A stretch of 64,000 nt of DNA from a bacterium SCSIO 12844. Lineage in GTDB: Bacteria; Pseudomonadota; Gammaproteobacteria; Francisellales; Francisellaceae. Below are positions 61,114 through 64,000 of the stretch, one piece after another (positions within the stretch are counted from its first letter, which is position 1; every line of letters starts with the position of its first letter). Location of the stretch: contig CP073743.1 of the NCBI GenBank assembly GCA_024397935.1, positions 1,798,001-1,862,000 of the forward strand, given 5' to 3'. The notes beneath the pieces are model-generated. The model saw only the letters and a list, made by a program, of their open reading frames with translations, did no database searches and was not told the origin of the DNA. The position numbers and the translations under genes are program-made.

Positions 61114-61620
61114 ATGATCAACTACCCTCATATCTCTTATGCATTAAGTACAGCAACACTATATTTATTGCTTTTAATTGTGCCCTTAATTATTGGGTTA
61201 TTCCATCAACTCATCCTAAAGCCAAAAAATAATTTACTAATTTATACAAACTACTTCATTAGCTTTAATATGACTTTAAGCTCACTTTTTATTGCCTGTG
61301 GGTATATTTTTAATGCACACTCTATGGCAAAACTTCAAAATTGGCCTTATTCACCAATGTTCATTGAATATGGTATCTTACACGCTGCTATCTTTATTAT
61401 CTCTTTAGTTGCATTATGGAAAGGAAATCTTTTTAAAGCTGCAATTATAGGATTTTATAGCATCTATTTATTATTTTTTTCGATTGCTCAAGTCATACAA
61501 ATTATTCAACAAACAACACAATATCAAGCAAGCCAATTAGTTGAATTAATCTATTCATTAGTGCTTTCTACTGTTTTCATAATTTTTTATAGGTTATTAT
61601 CTAAAATGACGTCAAAATAA
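61114..61620 (+). CDS. Small membrane protein, DUF6790-like
   Basis: 168 residues with about five hydrophobic segments (10-32, 47-68, 84-104, 107-129 and 142-162). LQNWPYSPMFIEYGILHAAI resembles the WxxSPFxxExG motif of DUF6790-type membrane proteins. Function unknown. The next gene, an SDR, starts 16 bases after its stop on the same strand, so the two probably form an operon. Confidence 0.7.
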   Translation: MINYPHISYALSTATLYLLLLIVPLIIGLFHQLILKPKNNLLIYTNYFISFNMTLSSLFIACGYIFNAHSMAKLQNWPYSPMFIEYGILHAAIFIISLVALWKGNLFKAAIIGFYSIYLLFFSIAQVIQIIQQTTQYQASQLVELIYSLVLSTVFIIFYRLLSKMTSK

Positions 61621-61636
61621 CAAGGAATCACTTAGT

Positions 61637-62674
61637 ATGTCGCCAAATAAACTAATCTATACTATCATCATTTTTATAATAAGCTGCTCTTTTGTATATG
61701 GAGAAAATATGATGTCTGATCGATTTAATAATAAAGTTGTTTTTATCACTGGTGGTACTTCTGGCATTGGACTTGCCACTGCAGTTGAGTTTGCAAAGCA
61801 AGGTGCAGCTCATGTTATTGTCAGTGGTAGAAGCGAAGAAAAATGGCAGCATGCACAGGCTTATATCAAAGAACATTTATCTAAAGAACAAGCTAAACAC
61901 ATCGAGTATATGAGCTGTGATATCAGAGTTGAATCACAGGTACAAGAAACGTTAAAGAAAATTTATGATCAATATGGACGCTTAGATATTGCATTTAATA
62001 ATGCAGGTGTACAACCTGGCGATGTTACAGCTAAAGGAAATATTGAAGACTTTGACTTTAAGTCAGAAGTTCAGTCAGATGGTTCAATTGCTTATGTTTT
62101 ACCTACACCGCAACCTGACTCTAAAAATAATCATCACGATACTAACTGGCGAGAAGAAATTCCTACACAGTCAACTGCAGCTTCTCATTACCGTGAAAGC
62201 CCAATTGCAACCAATGTGTTAGGCACTTTTTATTGTATGAAATGGGAAATAGCTTATACCTTCTCAAGACAACCTAAAGATCTACCAGTATCAATTATTA
62301 ATACTTCTAGCCGAGTTGGCACACTACCAACTCCAAGTAGACCTTTATATAGCGCCTCTAAAGCATTTATTAATTCATTAACTCGCTCGCTTTCAAACCA
62401 AGCAGCGCAACGTGCTAATGCAGATGATAGAGCAATGGTTCGAGTTAATGCTGTTGCACCAGGACCTGTTGATACACCACTTGAACGTGCAGCATTTCCA
62501 GGCAAAAGCTTTGACACAGCTAAAGCAGGTGTACCTATGCAACGCATTGCTGAACCAGAAGATATTGCAGAAGCTGTTTTATTCTTAGCCGATAATAATA
62601 TGTCAAATTATATTACTGGTGCCATTCTACCCGTTGATGGCGGGCATGTAGCAGCGCCTGTGATTAAGCCTTAA
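61637..62674 (+). CDS. SDR-family oxidoreductase with a possible signal peptide
   Basis: 345 residues. Classical short-chain dehydrogenase: cofactor motif TGGTSGIG, NNAGVQ, catalytic Ser in INTSSRVG, YSASK dyad and the ending SNYITGAILPVDGG. An unusual insert (~140-190, DFKSEVQSDG to SHYRES) lies before the catalytic part. The long start gives MSPNKLIYTIIIFIISCSFVYG, which looks like a signal peptide and has AAGGA upstream. The internal ATG at 61710 or 61713 also has a good GGAG and gives a normal cytosolic SDR. Substrate unknown. Confidence 0.88.
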   Translation: MSPNKLIYTIIIFIISCSFVYGENMMSDRFNNKVVFITGGTSGIGLATAVEFAKQGAAHVIVSGRSEEKWQHAQAYIKEHLSKEQAKHIEYMSCDIRVESQVQETLKKIYDQYGRLDIAFNNAGVQPGDVTAKGNIEDFDFKSEVQSDGSIAYVLPTPQPDSKNNHHDTNWREEIPTQSTAASHYRESPIATNVLGTFYCMKWEIAYTFSRQPKDLPVSIINTSSRVGTLPTPSRPLYSASKAFINSLTRSLSNQAAQRANADDRAMVRVNAVAPGPVDTPLERAAFPGKSFDTAKAGVPMQRIAEPEDIAEAVLFLADNNMSNYITGAILPVDGGHVAAPVIKP

Positions 62675-62682
62675 GATCAATC

Positions 62683-64000
62683 CTATACACTATAAGAACT
62701 TGAACTAATATTTAAGTGGCTACCAATCCAATCAGTATGGAAAAACTCACCTCTTTGTTTATCTGTACGCTCATAAGTATGCGCGCCAAAATAATCACGT
62801 TGTGCTTGTAGTAAATTTGCTGGCAAACGCCCTGTAGTAAAGCCATCAAAAAAGCTAATTGCTGAAGTCATTGCAGGTGTTGCAATACCTGACTGAATTG
62901 CTGCTGCTGCAACTTGACGAATATGCTTTAATTCTTTTGTTAAAATTACTTTAAAGTAATCATCAAATAATAAATTTTCAAGCTGCGGGTCCTTATCATA
63001 TGCTTTTTTAATATGCTCTAAAAAGACACTTCTAATAATACAACCCTCACGCCACATTAAAGCAATACCACCATAATTAAGTTTCCAATTATAATGTGCT
63101 GCAGCCTCTGTCATTAGCATATAACCTTGTGCATAGGATATCACTTTAGCAAATAATAATGCACCACGAATCGCATCAAGTTCTATGCTACTTTGACTAA
63201 TTGCTTGTTTATCAGTATAAAGCTTTTCAGCTTTAACTCTTGTTTCTTTTAAAGCTGATAGGCAACGAGCAAAAACACTCTCACCAATTAAAGTTAAAGG
63301 CACACCTAAATCCAGTGCATTTATACCTGTCCATTTCCCAGTACCTTTCTGGCCTGCTGTATCTAAAACCTGATCAACTACATAGTGACCATTTTCATCT
63401 TTAAATGAAAATATATTGGCTGTAATTTCTATTAAGTAACTATCTAACTCAGTTTGATTCCAAGAATTAAACGTATCACTTAATGCTTGATTATCGATTT
63501 GATTTAAATTTTTCATCAAGTGATAAGTTTCACAAATAAGCTGCATATCACCATACTCAATACCATTATGCACCATTTTAACAAAGTGACCTGAACCACC
63601 ATCACCAACCCATTGACAACAAGGTTCACCATCTTTAGTTTTTGCTGCAATAGCCTGAAAAATTGGTTTTATAATTGGCCATGCTTTCTCATTACCACCT
63701 GGCATTAATGAAGGACCAAAACGCGCACCTTCTTCACCTCCTGAAACACCTGAACCAACAAAATAAATATCTTTCTCAGCTAATGATTTGCAGCGTCGTT
63801 CAGTATCTGGAAAGTTTGAATTCCCGCCATCAATAATGACATCGCCACTATCTAAAAATGGTACAATCTGTTCAATAAAATGATCAACTACATCACCTGC
63901 TTTTACCATTAACATAACAATGCGTGGTGACTGTAATTTAGAGATCATATCTTCAATAGAATAAGCACCGACAATATTAGTATCTTTAGCAGCTCCATTT
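62683..64000 (-). CDS. gnd: 6-phosphogluconate dehydrogenase (decarboxylating), 5' end beyond the window
   Basis: 438 codons are visible; the frame continues through the right edge (NIVGAYSIEDMISKL) and ~45 N-terminal residues with the NADP fold start are outside. Motifs: PRIVMLMVKAG, DGGNSNFPDTERR, VGSGVSGGEEGARFGPSLMPGG, GHFVKMVHNGIEYGDMQLICE, GQKGTGKW and the C-terminal QRDYFGAHTYER. Oxidises 6-phosphogluconate to ribulose 5-phosphate, which is also the substrate of the KdsD encoded in this window. Convergent with the SDR gene. Confidence 0.97.
   Translation of the reverse strand, partial: NGAAKDTNIVGAYSIEDMISKLQSPRIVMLMVKAGDVVDHFIEQIVPFLDSGDVIIDGGNSNFPDTERRCKSLAEKDIYFVGSGVSGGEEGARFGPSLMPGGNEKAWPIIKPIFQAIAAKTKDGEPCCQWVGDGGSGHFVKMVHNGIEYGDMQLICETYHLMKNLNQIDNQALSDTFNSWNQTELDSYLIEITANIFSFKDENGHYVVDQVLDTAGQKGTGKWTGINALDLGVPLTLIGESVFARCLSALKETRVKAEKLYTDKQAISQSSIELDAIRGALLFAKVISYAQGYMLMTEAAAHYNWKLNYGGIALMWREGCIIRSVFLEHIKKAYDKDPQLENLLFDDYFKVILTKELKHIRQVAAAAIQSGIATPAMTSAISFFDGFTTGRLPANLLQAQRDYFGAHTYERTDKQRGEFFHTDWIGSHLNISSSSYSV

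Overview
This window looks like chromosomal DNA of an AT-rich gammaproteobacterium. The evidence is the core set (cyoABCDE, purA, prfC, a ProQ/FinO-domain protein, rlmE, kdsD, gnd, trpR) and an rRNA operon in 16S-23S-5S order. Several genes look host-directed: a CaaX-like tail, a G8/CEMIP-like secreted protein, a pepsin-like protease and effector-like orphans. Together these fit a host-associated lineage in the broad Francisella/Piscirickettsia/Legionella neighbourhood. That placement is inference; I could not run a 16S search.

Layout. 1-22622 (minus): one reading frame, open to the left edge, encodes the first ~7,540 residues of a giant surface or secreted protein. It has an LEPR...FDGA motif, a DUF4347-like caspase-fold domain, then alternating seven-blade FG-GAP-type propellers and cadherin-like linkers. 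From the left edge to ~8155 this modular part is a 1,587-bp tandem repeat, nearly identical for four units and then decaying. 22854-26599 (minus): purA, a phosphoribosyltransferase-like orphan and two small membrane proteins. 26768-31635 (plus): the cytochrome bo3 oxidase operon cyoABCDE. 31656-39602: accessory genes, namely a secreted Asp-rich protein, an ATP-grasp-like protein whose CaaX-ending tail lies behind an in-frame TAG, an effector-like orphan, and a 1,286-residue G8/CEMIP-like protein. 39782-43319: rlmE, a MarR regulator, a SnoaL-like protein and hcp with an FNR-type box. 43416-44121: a frameshifted gene. 44321-49162 (minus): the rRNA operon, with terminator, promoter, boxA and processing stems but no tRNA in its ~90-nt 16S-23S spacer.

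49253-64000: kdsD, an effector-like alpha/beta hydrolase, prfC and a proQ-like gene, a GT4 glycosyltransferase, the trpR-trpE-like-trpG-like operon, a pepsin-like protease, a BCCT transporter, a small membrane protein, an SDR with a possible signal peptide, and gnd (cut by the right edge).

How genes work together. CyoA-D form the terminal oxidase and CyoE makes its haem O. Hcp probably acts under low oxygen or nitrosative stress. The most unusual unit is the trp operon. TrpR is followed without a gap by an anthranilate-synthase-like large subunit that keeps the tryptophan-binding LLES and PAPYM motifs but lacks the catalytic His and other active-site residues. The third gene is a glutaminase-like subunit whose catalytic Cys and His are Gly and Asn. 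A perfect 18-bp palindrome covers the predicted -10 of this operon. This looks like an anthranilate synthase turned into a non-catalytic, possibly tryptophan-sensing pair.

No CRISPR array, insertion sequence or tRNA gene was recognised.
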